A stretch of DNA of 19,551 nt. Source: DATGSF01 sp035302865. Its GTDB lineage: Bacteria > Bacteroidota > Bacteroidia > Chitinophagales > Chitinophagaceae. The stretch spans positions 1 through 19,551 of the forward strand of contig DATGSF010000086.1 of the NCBI GenBank assembly GCA_035302865.1, read 5' to 3'. The position numbers and the translations under genes are program-made. Shown one piece after another: positions 1 to 9,392 of the stretch. Positions within the stretch are counted from its first letter, which is position 1, and the number at the start of each line of letters is the position of its first letter. The notes below the pieces were generated by a model. The model made no database searches and was not told where the DNA came from. It saw only the letters and a list, made by a program, of their open reading frames with translations.

Positions 1-228
1 TTATTAGGTGCTGCTGGTGCTATAGAAGCTATTGCTACTGTTTTAGCATTGAAGAATAATATTATACCTCCAACTATAAATCATAAAGTAGTTGATCCTG
101 ATATCAATCCAGATTTAAATTTAACCTTAAATACTTATCAAGAAAGGGAAGTAAAGGCTGCAATTAGCAATACCTTTGGATTTGGAGGACATAATGCTTC
201 AGTGGTATTTAAAAAATTTGAGGAGTAA
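1..228 (+). CDS. fabF: 3-oxoacyl-ACP synthase II (FabF), C-terminal part
   Basis: This is the last 75 residues of a beta-ketoacyl-ACP synthase, the condensing enzyme that elongates fatty acids by joining malonyl-ACP to an acyl-ACP in the cytoplasm. The fragment opens with LLGAAGAIEAIATVLAL, the helix that in the family directly follows the catalytic His of the KSxxGHLLGAAG motif, so that His lies just outside the window. PTINHKVVDPDIN and the terminal NTFGFGGHNAS glycine-rich motif are also present, and the chain ends at the usual place, TAA at 226-228. The gene is cut only by the window edge. rnc follows 11 nt later on the same strand, an arrangement common in Bacteroidota. KAS II rather than KAS I is inferred from the motif style and the rnc neighbour. 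Confidence 0.95.
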   Translation, partial: LLGAAGAIEAIATVLALKNNIIPPTINHKVVDPDINPDLNLTLNTYQEREVKAAISNTFGFGGHNASVVFKKFEE

Positions 229-239
229 TATTTTTTAAA

Positions 240-959
240 TTGTCCCAACAAAGCTTAACATTATCTACTAAAGAAAAAAGGCATTTCAAAAAAATGCTCA
301 AAAACTTAATGGGTGTAAAAGCTAAAAATGTAGCTTATTATATCCAAGCAATCACGCATAGTTCTATTACGGAGGACAATGAGAGCAATAATGAACGCTT
401 AGAGTATTTAGGAGATGCTATCTTAGGTGCTGTAATTGCAGAATATTTATACTTAAAATTCCCAAATAAAAATGAAGGCTTTCTAACCGAAATGCGATCT
501 AAAATAGTAAGTAGAAACTCCCTTAATGAAATAGCAAAAGAAATGGGAATGCTTGCTTTGATGAACTTCAATGAAGCAGATAAAAATCTAAAATCTTCGC
601 ATATCTTTGGAAATGCATTGGAGTCTTTTATTGGAGCTATTTATTTAGATCATGGCTATGAAAAAACAAAAAAGTATATTCTACAAGTAATTATAAAAAA
701 TCACGTTAATCTTACAGAGTTACTACAGCAAGGATATAATTTAAAAAATAAAATAATCTCTTGGGCACAAAAAAATAAGAGAGAATTAGACTTTAATGAT
801 TCAGATTGCCAAACAGTAAATGGAAGGAAAATATTTTATATTGATATAATCCTTGATAAAGTACATATTACTACTGGAACAGGATATACTAAGAAAGAAG
901 CAGGTGAAAAAGCAGCTGAATTAGCTTTAATTAAATTAAATATAAAAGAAGATTCTTAA
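240..959 (+). CDS. rnc: Ribonuclease III
   Basis: RNase III cuts double-stranded RNA during rRNA and mRNA processing. The 239-residue protein has the usual two parts. The N-terminal endonuclease domain carries the signature NERLEYLGDAIL at residues 51-62, and a C-terminal double-stranded-RNA-binding domain spans about 165-236 and ends in KKEAGEKAAELALIKL. By alignment to E. coli, E52, E55, D59 and E128 correspond to E38, E41, D45 and E117, but the position of D114 is Asn125. The start is TTG at 240; AGGAG at 221-225 overlaps the end of fabF and lies 14 nt upstream. The next candidate, ATG at 294, falls within the first helix of the domain, so TTG is preferred but not certain. The gene is probably co-transcribed with fabF and is closed by the hairpin just downstream. 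Confidence 0.96.
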   Translation: MSQQSLTLSTKEKRHFKKMLKNLMGVKAKNVAYYIQAITHSSITEDNESNNERLEYLGDAILGAVIAEYLYLKFPNKNEGFLTEMRSKIVSRNSLNEIAKEMGMLALMNFNEADKNLKSSHIFGNALESFIGAIYLDHGYEKTKKYILQVIIKNHVNLTELLQQGYNLKNKIISWAQKNKRELDFNDSDCQTVNGRKIFYIDIILDKVHITTGTGYTKKEAGEKAAELALIKLNIKEDS

Positions 960-974
960 TATTTTATCCACAAT

Positions 975-1035
975 AAAAAAAATGGTAAAAAAGTAGCATT
1001 TAATGAAATAACCACTCTTTTACCATATATTTTTT
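975..1035. terminator. Bidirectional intrinsic terminator between rnc and the lipoprotein gene
   Basis: The arm ATGGTAAAAAAGT (982-994) pairs with ACTCTTTTACCAT (1014-1026) over 13 positions with one mismatch, around a 19-nt loop. A T-run follows on the plus strand (1030-1035), and an A-run precedes the stem (975-982), which reads as a T-run on the minus strand. It sits between two convergent genes, so it can end both transcripts. The stem is AT-rich, so its strength is uncertain. Confidence 0.7.
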
Positions 1036-1047
1036 GATTACCAACAG

Positions 1048-1485
1048 TTACTTATATAAATAACGAACATAAGTATAAGGTATATTAACACCACTCACCT
1101 CTTTATACCCTTTCTCTGTAAGAATCATTTCTAATCCGTTTAATTCATAACGCATTTTAAAACCATCGGAAGGAACACGGGTATAACATAAAATAGAATC
1201 ATTTCCAATGAGCTCGTATTGATAAGTACGAACTATAGGTTCTTGTCCTAAATACCCCTCTTCTTCAATCCAATCACCTTTGGATTTAATCTGAATAAAA
1301 TAACTTGATGGTTCATCATAAAATGTAGTTTCCAAATCCCTATTTCCCTCTTTATAGGTATCTTTTTCCACAGACCAAAGACCTACCAAGGGATTATTAG
1401 GATCTACAACTTCATCTTTAGTACAAGAAGAAATTGTAAATAAAACCAGCGAGATAATAGCTAAATAAACAATAGTCTTTCTCAT
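1048..1485 (-). CDS. Lipocalin-like lipoprotein, probably surface-exposed
   Basis: This is a 145-residue lipoprotein of unknown function. Residues 1-21 form a lipoprotein signal: MRK, a hydrophobic stretch, then ISSC with Cys21 as the predicted lipidation site. The mature end reads CTKDE, which fits the K-(D/E)2 pattern of the Bacteroidota lipoprotein export signal that sends lipoproteins to the outer leaflet of the outer membrane. The body has NPLVGLWSVEKDTY followed by alternating beta-strand-like segments, as in the many small lipocalin-like proteins of this phylum. The binding partner cannot be read from the sequence. It lies 100 nt downstream of the AbgT-family gene and may have its own promoter, though I found no TAnnTTTG element there. 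Signal and lipobox are seen directly; the lipocalin fold and surface location are inferred. Confidence 0.82.
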   Translation of the reverse strand: MRKTIVYLAIISLVLFTISSCTKDEVVDPNNPLVGLWSVEKDTYKEGNRDLETTFYDEPSSYFIQIKSKGDWIEEEGYLGQEPIVRTYQYELIGNDSILCYTRVPSDGFKMRYELNGLEMILTEKGYKEVSGVNIPYTYVRYLYK

Positions 1486-1585
1486 ATCAATATAACTTTA
1501 TACCCTATTAGACGATAAATCCAAGTTAATCCTTTGGGTATTCCAATTAATAAAAATTACATTTATTTTTAGATTCACCTTTATT

Positions 1586-3130
1586 CTATCTATTTGGTAA
1601 TAAAGAAGTATCAATATACATTTCCGCACCTGGACCAATAGGTAAACCTAAGATAATCCAAATTATTAATAAAATTACCCAACCAATTAAAAACACAATG
1701 GTATAAGGTAACATAGCAGAAACAATAGTACCAATACCAGCATTCTTATCATATCGTTGTAAAAAGGCCACTATTAAAGCAAAATAGGACATCATAGGAG
1801 ATATTATATTCGATACACTATCTCCAACTCTATAAGAAACTTGAACAAATTCTGGAGAATATCCTAAAAGCATAAACATCGGAATAAATACAGGAGCCAT
1901 AATAGCCCATTTAGCAGAAGCTGATCCCATTACAAGGTTGATTATTGCTGAAACTAAAACAAATGCAATCATAAGAGGTATAGGACCTAATCCTGCACTT
2001 TCTAAAGCTCCAGCTCCTTGAATGGCGAAGATTAATCCTAAATTAGTCCAATTAAAATAAGCAACAAACTGAGCAGCAAAGAATACTAAAACTATATAAG
2101 ATCCTAGGGTTTCCATAGCATCAGCCATACCTTTCATCACATCCGAATCATTTTTAAATGTTTTTGCACCAATTCCATAGGCTATCCCACCTATTGCGGC
2201 ACTAATAAAGATTAATGCTACAATTCCTGACATAAAAGGTGATTTTAGAATACCGCCATCTTCTCCTCTTAAATATCCATTTTCTGGTATAAGACCTCCT
2301 AATATAAAAGCAAAGAATAATGCTAAACCTATCAAGGCAAAGCGAATTCCTCTTTTTTCTAAAGAATTCAATTGTTCAATTTCTAAAGCTTGTTCTTCCC
2401 CTTTATAAGGTCCTAATCGAGGTTCAATAATTTTATCCGTAACCCAAGTACCTAAACCTGCAATTAAAAAAGTGGAAACAAACATGAAATAATAATTACT
2501 TGCAGGGTTAACCGTATAGTCAGCAATTAAAATACGTGCTGCTTCTTCTGATAATCCAGCTAAAAGGGGATCTATTGTTCCTAATAATAAATTCGCACTA
2601 TAACCGCCTGAAACACCCGCAAAAGCAGCAGCTAAACCTGCTATAGGATGTCGACCCGCCGCTAAGAAAATTACTGCTGATAAAGGGACTAATAATACGT
2701 AACCCACTTCGCTCGCTGTATTAGAAATTACTCCTGAAAGTACAATTACAAAAGTTAATAATTTGGGCGGAGAAGCTAGAACAATTTTTCTTAATACAGC
2801 ACCAATCAGCCCAGAACCTTCTGCAATTCCAATACCTAATAAGGCTACCAAAACTGTTCCTAAAGGAGCAAAACTGGTAAAGTTAGTTACCATTTTTTCT
2901 AATATTAATGCTAAACCTTCTTTACTTACTAAATTAAAAGGGACAATTTCCTCTCCTGTTCCAGGATGTATAACAGAAATATCAAATAAACTAACTATCC
3001 AAGAAAGTAAAACTACCAATAAAGCAAAACCCGCAAATAAAGTAGCAGGATGTGGTAATAAATTTCCAATACGTTCTACACTGGATAAAAAACGATCTAC
3101 AAATGATTTTTTCGTTTTCGATTGGCTCAT
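1586..3130 (-). CDS. AbgT-family transporter
   Basis: This is a 514-residue polytopic inner-membrane protein of the AbgT family. E. coli AbgT imports p-aminobenzoyl-glutamate, whereas the relatives MtrF and YdaH export sulfonamides and p-aminobenzoate. The length matches the family. After a short cytoplasmic start, LLPHPATLFAGFAL opens the first membrane segment. The second half contains SASAKW (403-408) and then SYRVGDSVSNIISP (432-445). S405, W408, R434, D437 and P445 keep the spacing of the residues reported as important in MtrF (Ser417, Trp420, Arg446, Asp449, Pro457). The ATG start lies 36 nt after the addB stop, so read-through from addAB is likely; the physical link probably has no functional meaning. 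Family assignment is firm, but substrate and direction of transport cannot be told from sequence. Confidence 0.95.
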   Translation of the reverse strand: MSQSKTKKSFVDRFLSSVERIGNLLPHPATLFAGFALLVVLLSWIVSLFDISVIHPGTGEEIVPFNLVSKEGLALILEKMVTNFTSFAPLGTVLVALLGIGIAEGSGLIGAVLRKIVLASPPKLLTFVIVLSGVISNTASEVGYVLLVPLSAVIFLAAGRHPIAGLAAAFAGVSGGYSANLLLGTIDPLLAGLSEEAARILIADYTVNPASNYYFMFVSTFLIAGLGTWVTDKIIEPRLGPYKGEEQALEIEQLNSLEKRGIRFALIGLALFFAFILGGLIPENGYLRGEDGGILKSPFMSGIVALIFISAAIGGIAYGIGAKTFKNDSDVMKGMADAMETLGSYIVLVFFAAQFVAYFNWTNLGLIFAIQGAGALESAGLGPIPLMIAFVLVSAIINLVMGSASAKWAIMAPVFIPMFMLLGYSPEFVQVSYRVGDSVSNIISPMMSYFALIVAFLQRYDKNAGIGTIVSAMLPYTIVFLIGWVILLIIWIILGLPIGPGAEMYIDTSLLPNR

Positions 3131-3166
3131 AAATTCAAAATTTAAAAATGGAAAGATACAAATATT

Positions 3167-6052
3167 TTAACTACTCTCCATAGTGCTATCTCCACCAAAA
3201 CAAAAAATAGAAAATGCGGTATTTTCACAATAATTTTTTTTATTCTCTATTGGATGTTTAAAGGGGAGGTCATTAAAAAATATTTCTTCCAATAAGGAAA
3301 TTAATTCCAATTCAAAATCTTCCATTAATACAATAAAACTAGTAAAATCTAAGTCTGGAGATAATTCCACATTCTTAACTTTTAAATAGATTCCTTCATC
3401 TGCATTATATAAAACTCGGGAAGACCAAACTTGAGGTACTATAATTTTTTCTGGTTTATTTTTCTTATAATAAATCCATGCGTATAATAATAATTGAAAT
3501 GCAATATTTTCTTTACTGCCTTCTCGATTTACATTACGCTTAAACACCTCTTCCATGGATTTAAATTCTAATTTTTCTACATTACCTGTTTTATAATCTA
3601 TAAGACGAATCGCTCCTTTATAAAAATCTATTCTATCTATTTCTGCATAAAAAGATATAGGTATTTGTACAGATGCATCGGCATTTTGAATAGTAAATCC
3701 TAATTCTTCACTTCTTAATAAAATCTTTTCTTCTAATCCAATTACCTTAAATGGTACATGTTTTTTATCAAATTCTAATATAGATTTAATCCCGTGCGAA
3801 GCAATATTTTCTAAAATTATCAAATCTGTACCTTTTTGAATATGCTTTAAATTTTCATGAGTTGCAAAAACTTCTTCATGAATTTTAGGAGCATTTTTTA
3901 TTATTTCTTCTACATCATTAGAATTTGCTTGTTTATTTAAATATTCTTGATATGCATTTTCTAAAACCTTGTGAATAACTAATCCTAAAGTAATAGGTGA
4001 TAATGGACTTGTATCAATATCCGTATCTTCAAATTTTAAAACTCTCTCTAAATAAAAACGTAAAGAGCAGGACATATAAGCATTTAAAGAAGAAGCCGAA
4101 AAAGCAGATTTACTGTAACGTTGGTACAAAGTATTTTTAACCTCTTCTGTTTTTTCTATTTGTAAAGGTTCATTTTTTTTTATTTCAATTAATTGATTTT
4201 GATAATAATACTTAAACTCATGCTTGGATTCGTATTCTACTTGTTGTAAGAATCGTGATAACTCTCCTGTTGAATCATTAGAAATTGTAGCATTATATAA
4301 AACATGCACTTCTTCAGCTCTTTGAACTAAACTATAAAAAACATGAGCTACTAAAGCATCTTGATGTTCTAATACTGGCATTTTAAAAGCTCTGCGAATA
4401 TTATCTGGAATAAATGAAGGTCTTTGCGAAGAAGAGGGGAAAATTCCTTCATTTGCATTCATTATTATTATTTTCTTGAAATCTAAAGCTCTAGATTCTA
4501 AAAGCCCTAAAACTTGTATTGCATTGAGATCAATACCAGCCAAGGGAATATTTAATTGTTTTAAATGCCTTTGTATAACTTGGATTAAAACAGATAAATC
4601 TAAATGATCTTGGTATGTAATTACATTTTTATAAAAACTATCAAAAGTTCTAAAAGAATATAATAATAAATTTGATTCTATTTCTTCATATTCATTTCCT
4701 TCTTCAATATTTGCTAATTTATTTTCTAAAAAAAGACGTATTTCAGTTAAGAACTCACGAGAATTAACTTTTTTATTAAGTAATGGTATTTTATAATTTT
4801 CAAAAATATCCGATTTTATATAAAGATGTGAGCTATACCTATTTAACATAGCTTTCCATTCTTCTATATACATGGGATATTCTTTATGTATCAAAGGAAA
4901 TTGTTTTTCTAATAAGTCTTTTGGTAATTGTTTACTATTATTTTGATGATAATACTTTTGAACTTCAAGAAAGAAGATTATCCATTGATACACTTCACTA
5001 TAAATAAAAGGATATCCCATACTAAGATTATAGGGATACTTTTCTGGCATAGATTGTAAAACAGGAATAGCCATATTTTCATCTACTAAAATAATGGCAA
5101 TTTCTTCCATTTTAGGGTTTTTATCCGGAATTAATTTAGGTATTAATTTGTTTAAAAACTTAGCTTGTGCTACATTTCCTTGCATTCCATAAATATGGAA
5201 TTTTTTTTCTTTGATAAAGTTATTAGCTAAAGGTTGTGCATTTTCGTCAATCAAATTTTTTTGTTGTCTATAGAAAAATCCAGCTTTATCAATTTTATTG
5301 TTCGCATAATAAGAATCCCAATCATGAAAGAAAGTAAATTTATTTTCTTGTTGTATATAAGCTATAATTTTTTGTAAAGAGCTATGCATTGCATTAAAAC
5401 CCACGAAATAAATATGTTCGTAATGCGACCATTTCTCTTTATAATTTTCAGGGTTTTTACTTATTTTTTTATAAGAATAAGCAAGAGTAGTTTTATTAGT
5501 AGTTTTTAATCTCTTTTCATATTCTTTAAATAGAATATTTAATCTTTGCCATAATACTACAAATTTTCGCTGTGCAGGGATATTTTTTTCTTCTTCTATA
5601 CCACTCCAAAAGCTTCGTAAAAACTCCTTTTGTTCGGGACTTAAACTCGGGAATAAAATTTCTATTTCTGCTATATCTTTTAAATAAGTAAATAATAATT
5701 CAGCAGAGACTAAATAATCCTGAATTTGATGGAAATCCTGACGAATCATTTGAAATAATCCAAAAAATGCATCTTGACTAATAGTATGTTCCCCTAAAAG
5801 TTCATTATAAATTTCATAAAGAATAAAAAACTCTTCTATTTCATCTATTCTTTGTGCTTCATCAATATCTTCAATCCATTCATCAATAGTAAAAGTTTGA
5901 GGGCCAAAAATTGGTTTATCTATCAGCTCACTTAAGTGATATTGTAAAATTTGAACTGGTCTTTTATTATTAAAAACAATAGCTATTTTATGTAAATTCG
6001 GAGCCCAGTCTTTATATATTCTCTGGGCAAATTCTTTTAAAAAACTTTGCAT
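3167..6052 (-). CDS. addB: AddB-like subunit of the AddAB nuclease-helicase
   Basis: This is the second subunit of the recombination nuclease-helicase that resects double-strand breaks for RecA loading. The 961-residue protein starts with a strand typical of the Bacteroidota type (KIAIVFNNKRPVQIL) without a Walker A motif, so it is probably not an active motor. Inactivated helicase motifs follow, including IQVLGLLESRALDFKKI and a later EHQDALVAHVFYSLVQRA. The C-terminal PD-(D/E)XK nuclease shows GLVIHKVLE, the D/DYK pair at LIDYKTG (Asp819, Lys821) and IAFQLLLYAW. Cys662 in the conserved YMSCSLRFYL and a C-x2-T-x5-C ending (Cys942, Thr945, Cys951) mark the iron-sulfur site, with one Cys position replaced. 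Its ATG follows the addA stop by one base, which indicates translational coupling. Confidence 0.92.
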   Translation of the reverse strand: MQSFLKEFAQRIYKDWAPNLHKIAIVFNNKRPVQILQYHLSELIDKPIFGPQTFTIDEWIEDIDEAQRIDEIEEFFILYEIYNELLGEHTISQDAFFGLFQMIRQDFHQIQDYLVSAELLFTYLKDIAEIEILFPSLSPEQKEFLRSFWSGIEEEKNIPAQRKFVVLWQRLNILFKEYEKRLKTTNKTTLAYSYKKISKNPENYKEKWSHYEHIYFVGFNAMHSSLQKIIAYIQQENKFTFFHDWDSYYANNKIDKAGFFYRQQKNLIDENAQPLANNFIKEKKFHIYGMQGNVAQAKFLNKLIPKLIPDKNPKMEEIAIILVDENMAIPVLQSMPEKYPYNLSMGYPFIYSEVYQWIIFFLEVQKYYHQNNSKQLPKDLLEKQFPLIHKEYPMYIEEWKAMLNRYSSHLYIKSDIFENYKIPLLNKKVNSREFLTEIRLFLENKLANIEEGNEYEEIESNLLLYSFRTFDSFYKNVITYQDHLDLSVLIQVIQRHLKQLNIPLAGIDLNAIQVLGLLESRALDFKKIIIMNANEGIFPSSSQRPSFIPDNIRRAFKMPVLEHQDALVAHVFYSLVQRAEEVHVLYNATISNDSTGELSRFLQQVEYESKHEFKYYYQNQLIEIKKNEPLQIEKTEEVKNTLYQRYSKSAFSASSLNAYMSCSLRFYLERVLKFEDTDIDTSPLSPITLGLVIHKVLENAYQEYLNKQANSNDVEEIIKNAPKIHEEVFATHENLKHIQKGTDLIILENIASHGIKSILEFDKKHVPFKVIGLEEKILLRSEELGFTIQNADASVQIPISFYAEIDRIDFYKGAIRLIDYKTGNVEKLEFKSMEEVFKRNVNREGSKENIAFQLLLYAWIYYKKNKPEKIIVPQVWSSRVLYNADEGIYLKVKNVELSPDLDFTSFIVLMEDFELELISLLEEIFFNDLPFKHPIENKKNYCENTAFSIFCFGGDSTMESS

Positions 6053-6053
6053 C

Positions 6054-9000
6054 TTATACAGTAATTAATTGAGGGTTTTCTAATCCATAATATAAATATG
6101 CTTCTACATGTAAAAAATCCATTTGATATAGTAGCTTTTTATATTTTTCTACTTGCTGATGGTGTTTTTTACTCCCTTTGGAAGTAAATTTAAAATCTAA
6201 AATACAGGCTGATTTCTCCTTTGTAGAAATCCATATAATATCAGGTCTGAATGCCTTTCCTTCGACATTGATAATGTCTTGTTCATTCAATAATATATAT
6301 TCTTTGTATTTTTCAAATTGTAATAATTGCGGATCTTTTTGAATAATAGAGTAAATTTCTTGTAATTTAATAAATAACTCTTTTGTGATTTTTCCTTGAT
6401 TCTTATTTTTTTCTAATAATTGGATGCAATTTTTTTCTTGAAAATGCCATTCCATCATTTGGTGCGCCCAAATTCCTAACTCTTGAGCAGGAAATTGTGC
6501 TAATAAATCATCTTCTAATACCTTCTTTGAAGTATAAGCTAATTCAAATTGTTGACTTGTAGGATATTTTTGTAATTCAATGGTATTATTGGTAATTTTT
6601 TGATTTTTAATCTGAGGAATTTCCTCACCTATAATTGTTATTTTTTCATCATTTATTGGTTTATTATACTTTTTTTGTATAAAAGCATGTAAGAAATCAC
6701 TAATAATATAGGAACTAGGTTTTAGATTCAATTTGTCACTTTCTAAAACATAATACATAATTAAATGATTCTTAGCTCGCGTTGTTGCAACATATAATTC
6801 ATTTAAAGCATCAACGTATTGCATAAATATTTCCTCCGCTGATTCTTCGGGAAAATGAGGAATTGCTTTGTCTGAAAAATTTATAGGAAATGTATCAAGA
6901 TGTGGAACTTTTTCAGAATCAACTTTCCACCATTTATAATTACGTTTTCTATCTTTCAAACTAGACATGCTCCAACTTAAAGTAGGAATTAATACCACAT
7001 CATAAGCTAATCCTTTAGATCTGTGAACTGTTACCACTTCAATAAATTCTCCTTGACTTCCTTCTGGTAATACTATATTCCCTTTTTCTTCTTCCCAAAA
7101 TTGTAAAAACTGCTCAATAGATGCACCATAATTTTCATTAGAAGAACTAATTGCTTCTCTATATGTTAATAAATAAGGAATAAATGGCGTATAATTATCT
7201 AGATTTAATAGATTTATACATTGTTCTACAAATTCCATGGTAGGATAATGCACAATCTTTTCCCAATAAACACAGAACTTTTCTGGTAAAAATTCCTTTG
7301 CATCTTTTATGGTAGCAATATCTTTAATATTATTATAATCTATTGCAGTTAATTTATGGTACTTTTCATCATTTTTTAGAAACAAAACTTCATAATAAGC
7401 ATGGATAATTTGTAATAGTAATGTTTTCTTTTGCCCTTCATCTACACCTGTTTGCGCATAAAGCATACAATAATTTAAGAGTTGAATTGCAATATTTTCT
7501 TTTATTATAAAAGCATCAGCATTCACCAAAGGGATATGAGGATAGGATGCAGCAATTGTTGCAATAATTTCTTTTGCTTCATTGTTTGTTCTAACAAGGA
7601 TTCCTATTTGAGAAGCAGAATAAATTTTATTTTTTAACCAATATGCTATTTTATCACCTAAATGTTCATAAATCTTTTCTTTATTTCTACTAAATCTAAA
7701 TGAGTTATTTTCTACAGGAATAGGAATTAACTCTACTACACCTTTATAAGGATTTTTAATTGCAAAAGGAGATACTTTTTGCACTGTTGATTTCTCTTCA
7801 TAAATTTTTAAAAGTCGTTTATCATATCCTTTTTTTATCCATACTTCTTCTTGATTTTCGGGAAAAAGCTCAGGAATTAAATCTTCATTTAAATGTTTTT
7901 GTATATAGGATGGTAAGAATGAATAAAGCGCATTATTAAATGCTACAATATTCTCTTTACTTCTATAATTTGTATCTAATATTCTATCATCATCCACATA
8001 TTCAGGTCCTATATCTTTTTTTACTTTATTTTCTAATAAGTCCCAATCACCGCCTCTCCATCGATAAATACTCTGTTTTACATCTCCAACTATAAGATGA
8101 GATAAGTGGTTGGGTGGATTTTCTGCAATTGCATTTTTAATTAAAGGTTTAAAATTTTCCCATTGCGTTTTAGAAGTATCTTGAAATTCATCAATTAAAA
8201 AATATTGAAAACGTTGCCCTATTTTCTCCCATATAAAAGATGGATTATCCTCATGATCTTTAGCTATTTGATAAAGTAAATTCGTAGCATCTGAGATTAA
8301 CAGTACACCATGTTTTTTCCTATAATCTGCTAAATGTTTAGATAAAGTTATACAAATTCGTAAAAACTGATTACTTTCTTCTAGCAATGAAAAAAAATCA
8401 AAATTATTTTTTAAATTATCATATTTACTTTCAACGCTATACCAAAAAGAATATAAAGTATTCAAAAATTCTTCATTAATAGCATCTGATTGATACTTTT
8501 TATTAAAGAATTTATTTTCTTTTTTTAATCTCTCAATTAAGTCTTCTAAATTCTTAATTTTTAAATTAGAATTAGTTTGAAAAAATATACCAATAGCTTT
8601 TGCATTCGTTTTATTTAAACCTTCCGGTTCAAAAGCATAAAATTTTTGGAATATAGTAAAGAATTCTTTTAATAATTCTTCTTGAAATTCTTCTAATTCT
8701 TGCTTGGCATTTATAGCTTTTAATTGGATTTTTTTAAATATATTTTTTTCAGGAATCTGTCTTAAATCCTGTTGCATTTTAATAAAATCCTCACTAAATA
8801 AAATGCTTCTAACAAAACTCACTAATTCTTTCCTAAAATCCCAGTTTTTACTATTTTCTAATTTTTGTGCTGCAATGGATAAATACCAATCTAATAATTC
8901 TTTTTCCTCTTGCAGGGTTTCATGCATTTGCATGCTTATTTCATCAATTACTTTTTCAGTATTTAATTCCACTTGAAAATGATGGTCAATTTCAAATTCA

Positions 9001-9392
9001 TAAGTCAAACCTCTGATAACTTTTAATACAAATTTATCAATAGTACTAACATTCAATCTACTGTAATCATGTAAAATTTCTCTATAAATACGATCAGCTT
9101 TAGAAAATAGAATTTCGTTTGTCCATTCTTTATAATGTTCTTTTAATGCATTAATAAAATCCTCTGCTTCACCATTAGGATCTTTTAGCGCAATAGCTTT
9201 TAAAATCTCCATGATTCGACCTTTCATTTCAGCAGTAGCCTTGTTCGTAAAAGTAACTGCTAAAACTTTTTGATATGCTTTTTCTGAGGTAAAAATTAAT
9301 TTTAAAAACTCTTGTGTTAAAGTATGAGTTTTTCCAGAACCTGCTGAAGCTTTGACGATTTGTAAACTTTTTGGTAAGGGGCTTAAGTTCAT
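6054..9392 (-). CDS. addA: AddA-like UvrD-type helicase-nuclease
   Basis: This is the motor subunit of AddAB, a superfamily 1A helicase that unwinds DNA from broken ends and cuts one strand. The 1112-residue protein has the full motif set: Walker A KASAGSGKTHTL (Lys21), motif II LIDEFQDTSKTQW (Asp401-Glu402), motif III VGDVKQSIYRWRGGD, motif IV DTNYRSKENI, motif V VTVHRSKGLAYDVV and motif VI NELYVATTRAKNHLI (around 865). The C-terminal PD-(D/E)XK nuclease shows LGIWAHQMMEWHF, FRPDIIW, ILDFKFTS (around 1066) and HQQVEKYKKLL, so both subunits appear nuclease-competent. It starts 91 nt after the glycosyltransferase stop. That gap is longer than its neighbours, so addAB may have its own promoter, although I could not identify one. 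A RecBCD-type RecB is unlikely because an AddB-type partner follows directly. Confidence 0.95.
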   Translation of the reverse strand: MNLSPLPKSLQIVKASAGSGKTHTLTQEFLKLIFTSEKAYQKVLAVTFTNKATAEMKGRIMEILKAIALKDPNGEAEDFINALKEHYKEWTNEILFSKADRIYREILHDYSRLNVSTIDKFVLKVIRGLTYEFEIDHHFQVELNTEKVIDEISMQMHETLQEEKELLDWYLSIAAQKLENSKNWDFRKELVSFVRSILFSEDFIKMQQDLRQIPEKNIFKKIQLKAINAKQELEEFQEELLKEFFTIFQKFYAFEPEGLNKTNAKAIGIFFQTNSNLKIKNLEDLIERLKKENKFFNKKYQSDAINEEFLNTLYSFWYSVESKYDNLKNNFDFFSLLEESNQFLRICITLSKHLADYRKKHGVLLISDATNLLYQIAKDHEDNPSFIWEKIGQRFQYFLIDEFQDTSKTQWENFKPLIKNAIAENPPNHLSHLIVGDVKQSIYRWRGGDWDLLENKVKKDIGPEYVDDDRILDTNYRSKENIVAFNNALYSFLPSYIQKHLNEDLIPELFPENQEEVWIKKGYDKRLLKIYEEKSTVQKVSPFAIKNPYKGVVELIPIPVENNSFRFSRNKEKIYEHLGDKIAYWLKNKIYSASQIGILVRTNNEAKEIIATIAASYPHIPLVNADAFIIKENIAIQLLNYCMLYAQTGVDEGQKKTLLLQIIHAYYEVLFLKNDEKYHKLTAIDYNNIKDIATIKDAKEFLPEKFCVYWEKIVHYPTMEFVEQCINLLNLDNYTPFIPYLLTYREAISSSNENYGASIEQFLQFWEEEKGNIVLPEGSQGEFIEVVTVHRSKGLAYDVVLIPTLSWSMSSLKDRKRNYKWWKVDSEKVPHLDTFPINFSDKAIPHFPEESAEEIFMQYVDALNELYVATTRAKNHLIMYYVLESDKLNLKPSSYIISDFLHAFIQKKYNKPINDEKITIIGEEIPQIKNQKITNNTIELQKYPTSQQFELAYTSKKVLEDDLLAQFPAQELGIWAHQMMEWHFQEKNCIQLLEKNKNQGKITKELFIKLQEIYSIIQKDPQLLQFEKYKEYILLNEQDIINVEGKAFRPDIIWISTKEKSACILDFKFTSKGSKKHHQQVEKYKKLLYQMDFLHVEAYLYYGLENPQLITV

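Noticed and set aside
2763..3170. Open frame antisense to the AbgT-family gene (135 codons)
   Set aside because: It lies wholly over a strongly conserved membrane protein and its translation has no recognisable family; it is a shadow frame. The same applies to the other antisense frames over addA, the YfhO-like gene, porZ and the nucleotidyltransferase.
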